From NCBI RefSeq assembly GCF_037038585.1, contig NC_092520.1:16437001-16501000 (forward strand): DNA of 64,000 nt, given 5' to 3'. Below the pieces are notes generated by a model that had not been told where the DNA came from, searched no databases, and was given only the letters and a program-made list of their open reading frames with translations. Below are positions 1 through 13,323 of this stretch, in pieces; the first letter of the stretch is position 1, and the number at the start of each line of letters is the position of its first letter. The position numbers were made by a program, and so were the translations under genes. The DNA is from Patagioenas fasciata. Lineage: Eukaryota; Chordata; Aves; Columbiformes; Columbidae.

Positions 1-737
1 TACATGGTAATATATCATATGCTGTGATATGTGCATAATGAAGTTATTTGAGACAGTTAAAGCATATTTGAGACATTTAAAGAAAAGAACTGATTGTTTT
101 TTCCAGTAAACAAACAATTTTCCTCCCACAATATGCTTTTCCACCAACATATATTTCTTTAATCAAAAATATCACAGAATACTAATAAGCATGTCAGTTT
201 TCTAAAGATTCCCAATAGTCTGTTTATGTAATTTCATTTTTTTTATATTTTCCACAAAAACAAAATGTTTTGACTAGTCTAGTAATCAGTTTTCGTGCTC
301 CTTTTTAAAAATGAACTTCACATTTTTGCAAAAAGTTGCATTATTACATGTGATAACAATATATTCCATTCTAATAGTTAGAATAGTAGCAGTACTATAC
401 AAATGCCTGTATTTGCCAACTAAATTCAGAAAAAAATCCTTCTGCATAAAGTGAAATCCTGTTACCTGAAGAAAACTAGGCCTGAGGATGGGAATCTATT
501 TTAATGTCTTGTTTTTCAAAGCATTAACTAAAACAGAGGGGCAAGTTTTCAGGATTATGACCTCCAGAAATCTCTTCTAGCACTATAACTCTATGAGTTT
601 AATTATTTGTAGATTTGCAAGATTCTCTGTTTCATTGATCTTCCTTTAAAAACCACTTTGACTTCTGCATTTGCAGAGTTTGCAAAGGGGCAGGGAGGAA
701 AGGGTCAGAAAAAGTAGAGAATTTCAGAATCAATTAC
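1..737 (-). other. Intron 7 of gene A (5' part)
   Basis: This AT-rich stretch lies downstream of the exon 7 donor at 737-736. I searched both strands for the conserved exon 8 of the hemopexin domain and saw neither an acceptor with a matching frame nor a hemopexin-like peptide. The rest of gene A therefore lies left of the window. Nothing else is recognisable here. Confidence 0.6.
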
Positions 738-3700
738 CTTTAAAAAGTAAAACTTCATCTTTCTCAACATTTTCATAAGCAGCTTGAATTCCTGATGGTA
801 ACTTTGGCCAGAACAGTGAGATAAAATTGAGCTCTGCCTCTGTCCTTGCAGGATGTTTGCGCAGCATATATCTGTTTTTTTTTAAAAAAAATATACGTTA
901 AAGTAGTTCCACTCCTCTCATAAGTGCAAAACAATTATTACATCTCCTGGAGTATAACAGGAGAGACATGGGTGTAAATATTTTCATCCACTTAATGTAA
1001 AGGAAATCTAGAGTGAAGGCATTCTTGACTTTAGCACCTCATTTACATGCCAAAAATCATGCAAGATGAATATAAGCCCTTCTGTGTCTCTGTAGGATGG
1101 GCAGGCTAAGAGTAATCGCTTGACAAATATCTTCCTATGTACCAGTGCTTTCAGTTCTGCCCCTGCTCTTGTGCTGAGGAGTAGCAGGAAGGTGACAGTG
1201 TGGGAACCATGGACACATTGTGAAGGGACATGAAAATGCTCTTGCTTTGCTATTAGTTGAATTGAGTTCCCAGACAAGTTGGTTGCAGCACTGTCCACAG
1301 CAGCAGAACAGTTGGTAAACAACCTACAAGTCCTCACCTCCTTCACTGCTCGTGTCAATGAGGGCTCTTGGGATTAATGATTTGAGAACTCTCGCTTGTG
1401 TAAATATGTGTTGGTTTTCTAGTGTTTTTCTTTGTACTGCATTCCGAACGGACAGTTTTCCGTTGTAGATTACAGATTTTTTTAAAACTACTGAATATTT
1501 TAAAGAGATAATATATACACTTATTGTTGTTACCTGCCCTTGAAGAATATCATTTCTCCACGCAGAGTGGTAATAGCATCAAATGTCAAATTTGGGTCGC
1601 AAGCTTGTGGTGTTATGGGTCCCGTTGGCTGCACAGCAGCATTAGACCGTCCTATAGGAAGAATATTTTATCTTTTAGTACAGAGAAATATAAAGGCAGT
1701 GTTCAGAAAGTCTCTGAGAACACCAAGAATCTTCTTTACAGAGAATGAGGGGGCATGTTATTTTAAAATAAGGGTCTGACACTAAAAACAGGCTTTTAAT
1801 GCCAATAAAATCAGTTGTGTTCATCTTTTACAAAATGAGTTTTCTGCAGAACTGCATTTCAGTTGAAGTTAGCTTCCAGGAATTTTCTCTCTTTTGTTAT
1901 CCATTGTTTAGCAACAGTTAAACTTCTCATATTGGCGGGACAAGCATATTTTAAATATATTCTTATCACTGTTTACCAGTCTCCCAAGTAGAAACATTAA
2001 ATAAGAATATTTTTTCTTACCATAGATGGCTTGAATGCCATCAATGTCATCCTGAGGAAGAAGAAATTCATTGGGGTCTGTGTAGGAGTAAGTTGGATAC
2101 ATCAGAGCTCCAGGATCGTTTGAATGAGACAGACCCAGTGAATGGCCAAGCTCATGGGCAACGACAATGAACAAGTTGTAGCCTGTAGGTTGAAAATAAT
2201 ATGAAACAAAGTAAAATCTGTTTTAATATTCAGCATAGTTCACTAAATTGGAAACACTCCTGAACTACACTAAAAGAGAATATGTGAGTAATGCTATCAA
2301 TATTACAACTCAAAAATACTATAACAGAAGAGCTATATGAGTTCTTAAAGATTTTGAGGCCTTAATTATGGTCTCATTGTCCTTTCTGTAATGTCCTTGT
2401 GTCCTAAACACAAACCTTGTTTCTCTTGCTGTCACATAAACTGCTCAGATAAGCATCATGTCAACAACGTGTGGAGGTTCAATGATCCAGCAGAAAAAGG
2501 CCTTCAAAAACAATCCTTCAGATGACAGTTTTGGTGATATTGGAATTCTCTAGTTAGCACCAAACTTTGAAGTGTTGGGCTAAGAAAAAAACTGACTTGA
2601 GAAGTTCACCACCAGATCTTCCTCTATCCAAGCTTTAGGCTTCATCTGAACTAAAAAGTATTTTTAAGTGTTGACTTTGTTGCCATTATAAGCCACTATG
2701 ACTTAAAAATGTCTTTTCTGTCAATTGATTACCACAAATGGCATATAAGGGAGGAAAACAATTTAAAAGGACAAATTCTTCCACTTGGGTTCACTTTTTG
2801 CCTGCGATCGGGCTCATGAACTAAGCATCACATGAGCTAAGATTGTATGAGTTAAAACTGTATAAATGGATCCAGTTAAAAAGCCCTTACCTCTCCCATC
2901 TTTGGTCCAGGCTTCCTCCTCATCAAGATGTACATCTCCACCAATACCTTCACCAGGCTGAAAAGCATGAGCCAGCTGCCCATTGGGACCATCAAAAGGA
3001 GAGTTGTCTTGATGGTCTAAAATGAAGAATGAAATACTCAGTTAGAATCCTAAATTATTTCCATGATTGCAGATTCCTATTTGCTACACAAAGATATCAG
3101 TGTTACCTCTATAAGCGAAAGAGATCACTATATCTGCTTCTTTGTCCTCAACCTTTCGGAATGTCAGTGGTGTCACATTGCTCCAGACACTGAGAGCTTT
3201 TCGGATTGCTTCATCTACATCAGCTTGTCTCATCTTTGGGGTGTAATTCAAAATCCTTCAAAGCAAACCAAACACATTATATGTTGTTAAGAATACAGAA
3301 TTTGAGCTGAAAAATAATAATTTGTACAAAAGTCAGAAATCTTAGACATATCTTTCATGAATGAAAAATACTAATGGCTTAATTTTAGATACCACCTTCT
3401 ACCATCTGCCTTCTTCCAGAAATCAGTTCATCACTCTGTATGTCCGTATATGGCATAATTAATAATTCAGACCCCCCAGAGTTGAGATGCTAGATTTGTG
3501 CATTTTTGAATAAGATTAGGAAAGGTTACCTGTATGTCAGATCATTTCTCTTCCATTTGGGATTCCCTGGTGTGAAAACATATTCCCCTATATCAGGTAC
3601 ACCGCATCTGGTTTTTTTCATCATCTCCAAAGTGTCAAGATCAGGTTTCCCGGTCACTTGCAGTCCAAAGAATTCCTGCATTTCCTTGAGCTTTTCAGCA

Positions 3701-4898
3701 AGGAGGTTTCCAGACTTGTTTCTTAAATGAGGCTTACGATCCCTTTGAAGACCATAGAAATTCTGTAGGTAACTCTGAATCAAAGTTTAAAAAAAGAACA
3801 GAGTGGCATATCAGTACATCATATTCAGTCACACTTAAATTTTCTAAGTAATCTTGAACTATTCCCATATCTGCATGCCATGTGTTTACCAGGAACAAGA
3901 AGAGCCTATTTTCTCTAGGAACTGGTGTGAAGAGTCAGATATAACTCAAAGTTCTCATATAGTTTTCTGAATTTCTTGTTTCACTGATGGAATATAAGAA
4001 GAAATGTCTTTAAAATTGAATACTTAATGTTAATAATTACTTCCATAGTCCATTCCAATACTTCCATATTACATTCCGATAATTACTGATTAACAACAAA
4101 ACTTATGAGGAAGTTTATAACTGGTCTTATTCAATGAACCAGAGATTGGCAGCAAGACTCCACACAGCCAGGACTCCCAGCAAAGCAGGTGAGCACTCCT
4201 AGAGAGGCAGCACTTGGCAAATCATGTCATTTATTTTTAGCTACAAAATATGATATCAGGAACTCAAGTCTTCCTACTAGATTTCAACAATTTTGTGTCC
4301 AATAAGCACTGTTGTGTCTATATGTTGTGTTGGAAAACTCATAGATATCCATTCTTTTCCAAAGTATTCCATAAAAGATCCATTCTGCAAAATGTTGAAA
4401 CCTATGCTTGCTTCAGGCAAGGTTCTTCCCTTATGTTACTGAGACCAGTCATATCACAAGTTTCAAAACACATTCTAAAATGTAAGTTGTTGCTGAGTTT
4501 GACTGTTTCTGCACAGCCACAGAGCCTTGCTGCTATAATTCACGCTTCATTAGTTTTTTTATTACTTTACTGACAATGTCAAAAGTGAAGTTAAGCAATA
4601 TTCAGACAACTTTTCAGTAAGTAAATTCCACATAATTTTCGCACATTTTCTAGACTGGTAGGAGAAGCTTTCTCTTGAAACCTCTGCAGAATGGTACATA
4701 TTTGGTTTCAAGACATATTCAGTGAAAAGAACTGCAATTATAGTTAACTCTCAGATTACCTTATGTTTCACTTAGAATGCACTGAAAGATATTTACCTCT
4801 ACAATCTGGAGGGTTTTTGTTTCATCTTCTTCTGGAGTCACAGGAAAAGCAGAGGAGATGGTCACATATAGCAACGGGAGAAGAAAGAAGTTTTTCAT
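738..4898 (-). CDS. MMP1: Gene A: interstitial-collagenase-type matrix metalloproteinase (MMP1/MMP8-like), exons 1-7, 3' end off the window
   Basis: Secreted zinc endopeptidase zymogen predicted to cleave fibrillar collagen and other matrix proteins. Coding exons, 5' to 3' on the minus strand: 4898-4797, 3774-3530, 3255-3107, 3016-2891, 2182-2021, 1651-1534, 871-738. All have GT/AG borders and keep one frame for 345 residues. The ATG at 4898 opens a hydrophobic signal peptide ending near Ala17. The cysteine switch is TRCGVPD (Cys91). Structural zinc and calcium residues include His167, Asp169, His182 and His195. The active site is [11 protein letters not shown] (217-227), followed by the ALMYP Met-turn. 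The hinge is short (262-278) and Cys279 opens the hemopexin domain. [20 protein letters not shown] and the VQPTGP hinge favour a collagenase. MMP1 and MMP8 features are mixed, so the symbol is tentative; MMP8 is the main alternative and MMP27 is less likely. Hemopexin exons 8-10 are not in positions 1-737. No frameshift or stop is seen. Confidence 0.9.
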
Positions 4899-4959
4899 CC
4901 TTGTCTAAGGTTGTCTGCCTCAGTTTCACTCTCGAGATATTGAACACACTTCTCAGCTC

Positions 4960-5019
4960 TGTTTATATAGCTAATTTGTAAATCAGTGTCAGTCTGACTC
5001 ATGCTGTATAATATCCTCT
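4960..5019 (-). promoter_or_regulatory. Gene A core promoter: TATA box, AP-1 and ETS/PEA3-like elements
   Basis: Read on the minus strand, the order is AGAGGATAT (5019-5011, ETS/PEA3-like), TGAGTCA (5001-4995, consensus AP-1) and CTATATAAAC (4970-4961, TATA-like), followed by the start codon at 4898. If transcription starts about 30 bp after the TATA box (near 4935), AP-1 sits near -65 and the ETS site near -80. This is the known arrangement of inducible collagenase promoters, where AP-1 and PEA3 elements cooperate in phorbol ester, cytokine and growth-factor responses. The motifs are seen; their activity is inferred. Confidence 0.75.
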
Positions 5020-5182
5020 GATTAGTAAAAACGATGCATAACAGTTTCGTCATCAGGTGGTGACGCAATGTGTTTAATCTTACTGTCCTCATTTTGCCTG
5101 AGCCCTCCGTTTTGGTCAGTTTCATAGTTTTAATGAATAAAGAAATGCTGTTCAGGTAGAACGTGGAGGTACATTTTGTATG

Positions 5183-5205
5183 TTTTTTTTTTTTTTTTTT
5201 TTTTT
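5183..5205. repeat. Poly-T tract
   Basis: A run of 23 T about 0.2 kb upstream of the gene A promoter. It could be a decayed retroposed A-tail or simple slippage; no attached element is recognised. Confidence 0.85.
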
Positions 5206-5986
5206 AATAATAAATTTAGACTACTTATGGGACAAGGTCTTAAACTGAAGAAATAATAGGAGATACCATATAACAGTAACATGATGGAACATTGTATTAT
5301 AATGAATAACATTATGCTATGTAATATATTATGTTGTAATATGTAATAATGAAATAAAAAAGACAGTACAAAGAACCGATCTTATCTAGGACTAATCAAC
5401 ACTATGACTCTAGGGCTTTCATAAACTAACTAAAACTTCTATCTAAAACAAACTTGTGATGGTAGCAAAACTGAGTGCTGAAATTATTCAACATTTTTGA
5501 CTGATATTAACAAAAATCACTCATGTTACTGGAATGCATAAACTGGGTTCCCATATGTATGGTAAGTAAAATAATGTTTATGCTCTTGCCAGCATGGAAA
5601 AGGTCTCAGCTGCAATAGCATGTTTGGAGTCAGACAGAGAGCTGAGCTCTGGTTGGAAAGGTTCCATGGAGCCCAACAGGAATTTTTGTGAGTCTAGAAA
5701 AGGAAGACTGAAGTAACCATTTTGTGACTCTGGTTTTACTATTTCATTGAGGGAAGACTGAGGGGAGTAATGATAAATGCTGTTAAATATATGAAAGGTT
5801 TTACTAAAAGGGAAGCAGTGACTGTTCTCCACATCTCTAGAATGTTGTTTTAAACAACAGTGATTGAGTTTAGACATGAAGTTTGGGATTCAGTTGCCAG
5901 AGTGCTATTTGAGATGCTCCAAGGAATCCCACTTGACCTCCAGATGTAGCTTCTGTGTCGTGGCAGCCAGCCCCAGGTGGGTGTCT
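5206..5986. other. Intergenic DNA upstream of gene A
   Basis: AT-rich sequence between the gene A promoter region and the first CR1 fragment. Only short open frames without motifs occur. No gene or repeat is recognised. Confidence 0.5.
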
Positions 5987-6256
5987 CATAGAATCATTTT
6001 GATTGGAAAAGGTCTTTAAGATCATTTAGTCCAACCGTTAACCTGACACTGCCAAGTCCACATCTAAACCATGTTCTTAAGAACCTCATCTATGCATCTT
6101 TTAAACACCTCCAGCAATGGTGACTCCACCACTTCCCTGGGCAGCCTGTTCCAGTGCCTGACAACCCTTTCCACAAAGAAATTTTGGCTAATAACCAGTC
6201 TAAACCTCCCTTGGTGCAACTTGAGGCCATTTCCTAATGGTTTTGTCATGTAGATA
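5987..6256 (-). mobile_element. CR1 LINE fragment, 3' end
   Basis: The plus strand reads as the reverse complement of a CR1 3' end: TCATAGAATCATTTTGATTGG, then ...TCATTTAGTCCAACC. On the minus strand the frame 6261-6064 reads as the C-terminus of the CR1 ORF2 protein, including [14 protein letters not shown], followed by the 3' tail. It is a 5'-truncated dead copy, as is usual for LINEs. Confidence 0.9.
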
Positions 6257-9200
6257 TCCACAAGTTATCTTGATGTCTAAGCTCCCATTTCAGACAATGA
6301 ATTTTAGAGACTGATTCAACTGACCATATGACATGGACTTTAAGATAAGATCAATTGCTCTCTATACTTCATTGAGTGTATTGGCTAGGTCTCAAGCAAC
6401 AATAACAGAAGTTTAAATACCCAGGACACATATGAGAACCTACAGTGTAGACTCCTAAACTGAGGAATATATTTCTAACAGCAAGGACAGCTGAGTACCA
6501 GAGTAGATGGCCTGAAGTGGCTGCAGGTGTGCTAACTCTGGAAGCTGTCAGGTACAGGTTTTCGTATTGCTGTCCTTGTTGGAGGTACAGAGCCTCTTCG
6601 GAAACCTGAAATGGGAAACAGTAAATGTTAGTATGAGAGGGAGAAATGTAAATATGTATCATTACCATTTTTTTCTGATATATGAGCAAGTTTTGTTCTG
6701 AAGGACCTCAATATAGGATGAAAATGTTAACTGTGTTGGGAAGTACTTAGTTTCTCAAATGTCAGGGAAAAATAATATAGTTAGTAAATGATTCTACACT
6801 CACTGCAATGTAGCATCCCCTAACTATATCTCAGTTTAACAGAGCAGACATCATTCCTGGGAAAAGCAAATTACTTTATACCTTCCAATGCGAGTCCCAT
6901 TGCTTGTCTGGAGTGATTGAATAAAGTTAATACAGGACATTGCAAAAGCAGAAGCAACAATACAGTAATGATATTTGAAATGACTAGGACAATACTCCAA
7001 AGGATACAGCTTTTGTAGATTTGTAAATATAAAGAGATTTAACCTCATGGTTCTTAGTCCGAGGAAAATTCATGGTTGATGATCCTCAATCCATCTTGAT
7101 TTCCAGACAGGAACAAGAAGAACTGTGTGTGTTAGATACTTCTCCAAGGTCTTTGCTACAACTCACACGATCCTGGGATTTGTGAAAAGCTGCTTAACTT
7201 CTCTAACTCTGTTTCTAAACTAATGTTATTTCACTATAAATATTTTTATAGACTGTTTTATATAGTTCCTGATCCAATACCTCTGTTTCTTTCTTGGTTT
7301 TGTAGTTTGTGGGTTTTTGTTGTTTTATTTTTTTTTTTCCTTAGTTGACTCCTTATTTCTTCTATATATTTTTTTCTTTTATTTCCCGAAGGCATCATGG
7401 GCATGTTTAAACACATACAGCCAAAGAAGAGATGCAGATTAATCAGATGTGTCCAGTGCCTGAGATGGGAACATTAGGAAATCATGTGTTGCAGCTTGCA
7501 CAGGGAGGTTCTGCTGCTTTGCACATTTCTGCAAAGGGTCTATGGCCAAATTTTAATGTGACCAAGAGGATACTGAGTCAAGCAGAGGGTGAGAGGTGAC
7601 AGCTGGTTGTTTTCCAGGAAACTTTAAATAAATTACTTTCCAAAGCAGCCAGTTGGCAAGCTGGAGAGTCCTGGACTCCAGTATTAGCTGTGGGAGCTGT
7701 TTATTTATTTGAAGAGTCATTGAATGAAAAACTTAAACAGCATCAGGAAGAGGAAGCAGAAGCAGTGGCTTACCTCTGTTTAGGGAATTTCCATGGTTTT
7801 GGGCTACAGAGTCATGTCTCATTTCAATGTCTGCACTTGCTTCCTACTGCGTGCCCTTCAGCACATCTTCCTTGAATGAGGGAAGAAGACATTTCAGTCA
7901 TCTGCTCTTTCCGTGGTGTGGCAGCTAGCACACTGACACTCCTTTCCAAGAATTTGTCTTCAGACAAAAATCTCAAAACCCAAGAGAAAGAAACACAAAT
8001 ATGCCAAAATGAAATGGATACATGTCAAAATACATGAGAATTATCACTGAGTGCCAACTGGTGTCTACACAGTCCCTCGTTTTGGTTGTGGAACTGTTGC
8101 ATTGCACCTGCACCTGAACAGCACAGTCTGTTATGGCCTCTCACCAAACCCCATTTCTAGCTATTTTCATGGGCCAGGTCTCTGTTCTGTGTGCAGAAGT
8201 GTGTGTTGGTGTCTCAGTGACAGCCCTTGGGTTCAGATCAGGGGCTGGAGATCCATGTGTCTGTGGTGGTGTGACTGGAGACATCAGGGTGTATGTGTGT
8301 CAGTTTGGTACATATGTATATCTGCAAGTGCCAATGAAGATCCAGCTGGATTAGCCAATGAGTAGGATGATAGGTTGAGAGCAAAGTGTCCATAAGCCAG
8401 GGAGGGATACTGGAGAGATCAGGGTTCTGTGGATTGGCTACTGGAGGGATCAAGGGCCCAAGCCAGCATCTGGTGACACTGTGGGATCTGGGGTCATCAG
8501 AGACATGTTGGCCCTGGCTCTGTTTAACCAATGGAGAGAGATCAACCTTACCCTTACCTACCCCCTAACTGTTCTTCAGAGACAGTTGTTACCTGGACCA
8601 CAGGCATCAATATCTCACTTTGATCACCTCAAATCACACTGCCAGGTCTTGGGCCCATCTACTAAGTCACTGCTAAGGCCAAACTGCGTGCCTAAGGAAG
8701 AGGGGATTGAGAGTGTGCTTAAGAAAGGGCCAGCGTTTTCAAGGGTTTTTCCATCATACACCCAGGCAGTATGAGTTTGTGTCTCTCTCTCTTAGCAATA
8801 ATCCTGCTTTATTTGCACACTTTCTCCTCAGCAAAACTGCGCTGTTGTTGTTTGTGCTGAGGCAAGAGACCTCAAAGTGTCCCTTCTCTAGATGTTGTAT
8901 TCACCATTCCTCATTTATTAGGTCTGCAGAGGAGTATAAGCAGTGCCAGGTGTCTATCCAGCATGTTTCCTCCTTCCAGAATTGACTGAAAAGGACATTT
9001 AGACAGAAGCATAAGAGAAGTATTTCTCCAAAAGAGTTTCCCAGTCTCAAGCAACTTTCTGTCCTAGGGATTTCCATTTGCTCTGCACCTCACTTACCTA
9101 GGGCTTGCATTTGACTCGTCAGGCTATTTCCCTTTTCTCCTAGTTATATCTGATAATATTTTAAAATATTCTAATAGTTTTCATCCTTCTTTCCCTATGG

Positions 9201-12200
9201 AGAATCTTCCACACACACCTCTGACTAAACAATGAAAAAATAAATTCATAGTGTGAATCATAGTGGGGCTTCCCTGAATCAAAGTCTTTCACTACAGAAT
9301 TATTGTAGAAAAGGGACCTTTGATTAGTAGTTCTGTAATTTTAATATTACAAACATTAGAAGTGGTACTTCATAATTCTAAGAATTGTTTACTGTTTTAA
9401 TTTGTCGCAATGATGTTTGTAACTGCTTTCTCAATAGCAGGTGGCATTACAAAGTACAGTCGTCATTCTTGCAGGAAGTACTTTTATGTCCATTCTGTGC
9501 TGTTATGCATATCCTAATCTCTTAATGTGTTTCCAATCTTTTTTTAAGCAACAAAATAAAAATATTTCTGCAAATCCAGCAAGTTGTCTTGAAACAAGCT
9601 ATTTCCTTGGAGGATGTCACTTTTCATGCAAGGACTGGAGTGACAAAGATATAAATTATGTCACCATGCAGCAATATTCATCTAGCTGCCAGATATTTGC
9701 ATGAAGTTTAAGAATTCATTAGGAATTTTCTCTTAATGAGCCAAGTACATTTCAATTCCCAGATGAAAAAGCCAAAGGCACCTCTCCAAGCCAGGTGTCT
9801 TAAAGTTTGCACAAGCTTGTGGCTTAACGTCACCCAATGTTAAACATTTCCTTTATAGAAATGCTGTTGATTCTACTCAAAGAGAATGATCAGTCACTCT
9901 GTTTACGAACCAGAGTGCTGTGCTAGGCAGTGTTAGGAGCACAACAATATAGTTCAAACCACACTGAAGTCCAAAAGCCATTGTGATAGGGCTCAGGATG
10001 TCAGGTGCTGAATCAGTCCTAATTATTCTATTGTAGAAGAGCAATTCAATGTGACAAATCACAGACTGGGGCAGTGCCCCAGTTACACCTCAGTGACTTG
10101 CACAGTCTCAGACATGGCATCATCAATTCAGAGAAGGGAAGGAGGACCACTTTCCATGGCAAGCACCTGTTTCCTGAATACAGGAAAATCAAATCACATT
10201 CTTCATCCCTGTATCTAAGCTGTTGCCTGGGCTGGGAACCTGCTCTACTGTGTCCCAAGCAGGACTTCACCAATGGCAGACAGGCCCTGGGATACCTTGC
10301 AGAGCCAGCCTTACCAACTTGAAGTCCTTTGCCTCTATATCTGGATGGCATCACACAAGTTGTGCAGATGTAAAACTTGCCCTGAAACAGGCAGCAAGCA
10401 AGATCAATGTCTCTGCACCGATATGCAAAATAAATCTGCAGATGCCCTGGGGCTCTGGACCATTTGGGATACACTGGAATTGCTATAGGCTCACAGCCCC
10501 CTCGTTGGACACACGGCACCAATTGCTAAAACATCCTGTGAGAAAGCTACTGCCTGTGAACCTGCAAGAACAGTTGTCTTGTTGGCAGGGAGCAAACACA
10601 AATGGGCTGGCTGGAGATCAGGTGGCAGTTCAGAAGCTGCCAGGGAATCCTCTGGAAACAAAATCTGCACCTGGGTAGCTTTTAACTATTTTCTCTGGAG
10701 TAATGATGGCAGCTGAAAGTTGCATCTTCGCAGTTCTGAGTTGCCTTCAGCACTTGTGAACCCACGAATCTGCTACTTTTGTCACCAAGAAAGAGGTTAT
10801 TTCCACCAGATTTCCTTAAACCCAAGTCAACATTTTACTAGGAACAGCTTCCTGCAAACAGTAGTTAGATGGATTCATTTTAATTTTGTTCTTTTTTGTC
10901 AGGATGTACTTTACCTTTGTCTGTTTTACTGAGGTGATAAACTCTCAGAGCTCTTTTAGTTCTGGGTGCCCAAATCATTACACAATAGCTTTTTGGCTCA
11001 CTACCACAGCCCTACCTATTGTGATAATATATATGTAATTATGCCAGGAACAATATCAAAGGACATTTTTCCCTTCCAGGCAGAGTGAATGTATGAAAAG
11101 AAGAAAACCAATAAATGGGAAGAAAAAGAACAAGCAGACTAAACTGTTTTTTTCCTGGGATAGTGTTGGACCTTCCCTGTTGGACCTCCTGGATTGTGTC
11201 TAATGGATGCATTACAGAGTCCTTGGCAAACAAAAGGCAAACAGATACACTCAGATGTAGGAAAAATGCCCTCCAAGGCAAGATGTAGAAAACTGCAACA
11301 ATTGAGACCATTATAAGTAAAGCATTGAAGAAAAAGTAATTTTTGTGATCGGAATTCTAGAGGAGAAGGAGCTGCATGATAAACCTGTTTCTTGTGAAGA
11401 GACTTATGTCTTCACCCAATTTTTCATGCAAACAGGCTAGAAATTTGCTATAGCATGGAAAAATCTGGTACATTTAGAGGACTGAGAAAACCATAACTGA
11501 AATGCTTGAACTGAATGTATCACAGACAATTAACATAACAGCTCAGGTCAGGGTCTCAAACTGTATCTCAGAAGAGCACAGGATATCAAACACAGGTCAA
11601 TGACCTTCAGGTAAAAATGCTGCTTTCACTCAAATGATGAGGTTGATTTGTCAGTAGTGCCGCAGATTTTCAAAATAAGAAAAAAAGATACCAACATCCA
11701 ACACTAAACCAGCTAAATCATATTAAGACAGATAGTACTAGTGTCAGTTGAGCTCTGTGTCTGCTACAGAACCAAGACTTCGTATTCAACAATTAGTTTG
11801 ATCACCTGAGTGCACAGTTAGTGAAATAAGGAAGGAAAGAGTCCAAACTAATCAGAAATCACCAAAATCAAGGAAGAACTAGTCAGATAAGTATTTGGGA
11901 GCCCAAAACCTACAAAACAATCATGAAAGGTTTAGGACAAGCCAACTTTACTGTGAGAACTATCTCATCTGAAAAAAAAAAAAAGTTGGAAAGATCAGAG
12001 CTGGCAGAGATTATCCCATTTAAAATAACATGAACTAGTGCAGTTAACCACAATGGTAGTGCTATGAAGGGCACAGATGATGTAGGGGAGGGTCAGCAGA
12101 AGAGACAACTGAAGAAAACAATCCAGACTCAGAAGCGGTTAGAAACTTCCTTAAGGAGCTAAAAATCTAGAAATTGTGAGCCACTCTATACATGCATCTT

Positions 12201-12765
12201 TTGGGTTTTTATTGTTACAGCTGAGACCATGGACTGATTAAGTCTTGCAGTTGTGAGACCACTCAAAAAGCTGCACTAGAAATGTGAAGGAAAACCAGAA
12301 TTACAAAACAAGAATATAATGAGGTGAATAACAAGGAACAAATAAGCAGCACTGAAATATTTCCTCCTAAATTCAATAGAAATATTCAAGTTAGAAGACT
12401 TGAATCTGCTTCCCTGACCTTGGCAATATCAGACACTCATCAGACCTACTCATTTCCTTTTCCTGAAGCACTGTAGTTAATCATTTTGACTCTAGTTCTA
12501 CCTGGTTGGCAAAGTCTTGTTTGCCACCTCCACAGCAAGGTGTGGCACCAGTGTTTGTCTTGCAAGACTAAGAATGCCATAATATGTTTTAGACTTTGAT
12601 AGAGTTCAGATAAAATTTGCTTAGATTCTAGATCCACACTGGAGTGCCCCATTAGAGTAGCTCTGCCACTAGGGGTTTTAAAAAGGCATTAGAAAAAAGT
12701 GTGTTGAAATATCTTATTGCATCTATGCAATTGTATGTATAAATACAAAGCAGTTGCTTTGTCCT
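6257..12765. other. Intergenic DNA, no supported gene
   Basis: This 6.5-kb stretch between genes A and B has no MMP exon, RNA gene or clearly classified repeat that I can recognise. Stretches 8,050-8,985 and 10,046-10,678 are less AT-rich and carry overlapping open frames on both strands (up to 158 codons at 10,522-10,046, minus). These have no recognisable domain. Dual-strand openness is more typical of base composition or a decayed repeat than of a gene. Confidence 0.5.
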
Positions 12766-13029
12766 GACAGGACCAGAGGCAATTGACACAAATTGAAACA
12801 CAGGTTCCCTCTGAACATCAGGAAACACTTTTTACTATAAGGGTAACCAAGCACTGACACAGGTTGCCCAATGAGGTGGCTGAGTCTTTCTCTTTGAATA
12901 TATGCATAAGCAGTATCTCCAAAGGCCACCCAAAGTCTGGACAAACTGCTGTAGGTGGCTCTCCTTGAGCAGGGGGGTTGTACCAGATGAGCTCCAGAGG
13001 TCCAATCAACCTCAATCATTCTGTGATTC
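12766..13029 (+). mobile_element. CR1 LINE fragment, 3' end, plus orientation
   Basis: It runs from GGACCAGAGGCAATTGACAC through CATCAGGAAACACTTTTTAC and GCACTGACACAGGTTGCCCA to a tail ending CTCAATCATTCTGTGATTCATG. This is the sense strand of the CR1 ORF2 C-terminus and 3' UTR. It lies tail to tail with the opposite-strand CR1 that begins about 300 bp further on. Confidence 0.9.
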
Positions 13030-13323
13030 ATGGAGAAGAGAAATCTAATAGAAGACTTATTTTTTCTCTGATTTTTTTTTCTTTTTTTAGAGAAGTTGTC
13101 TAATGAGGGTGAGACAGTGGCTACTGGGTGACATTTTTTACGTGCATAAGAGAAAAGACAGCTTCTCGAAGACCTTAGATCTTGCTAGGTGTCCATCTGC
13201 ATACTTATGGGCCCTGTGGAGCATTACCAATTAATGTCTGATTTCAGCAGCAGGGATGTTTTGTCAGCAGTGCTGAACTGGCAGCTGCTGCATGTCTGTC
13301 CCCCAGGTCCAGAGAACCATGAG

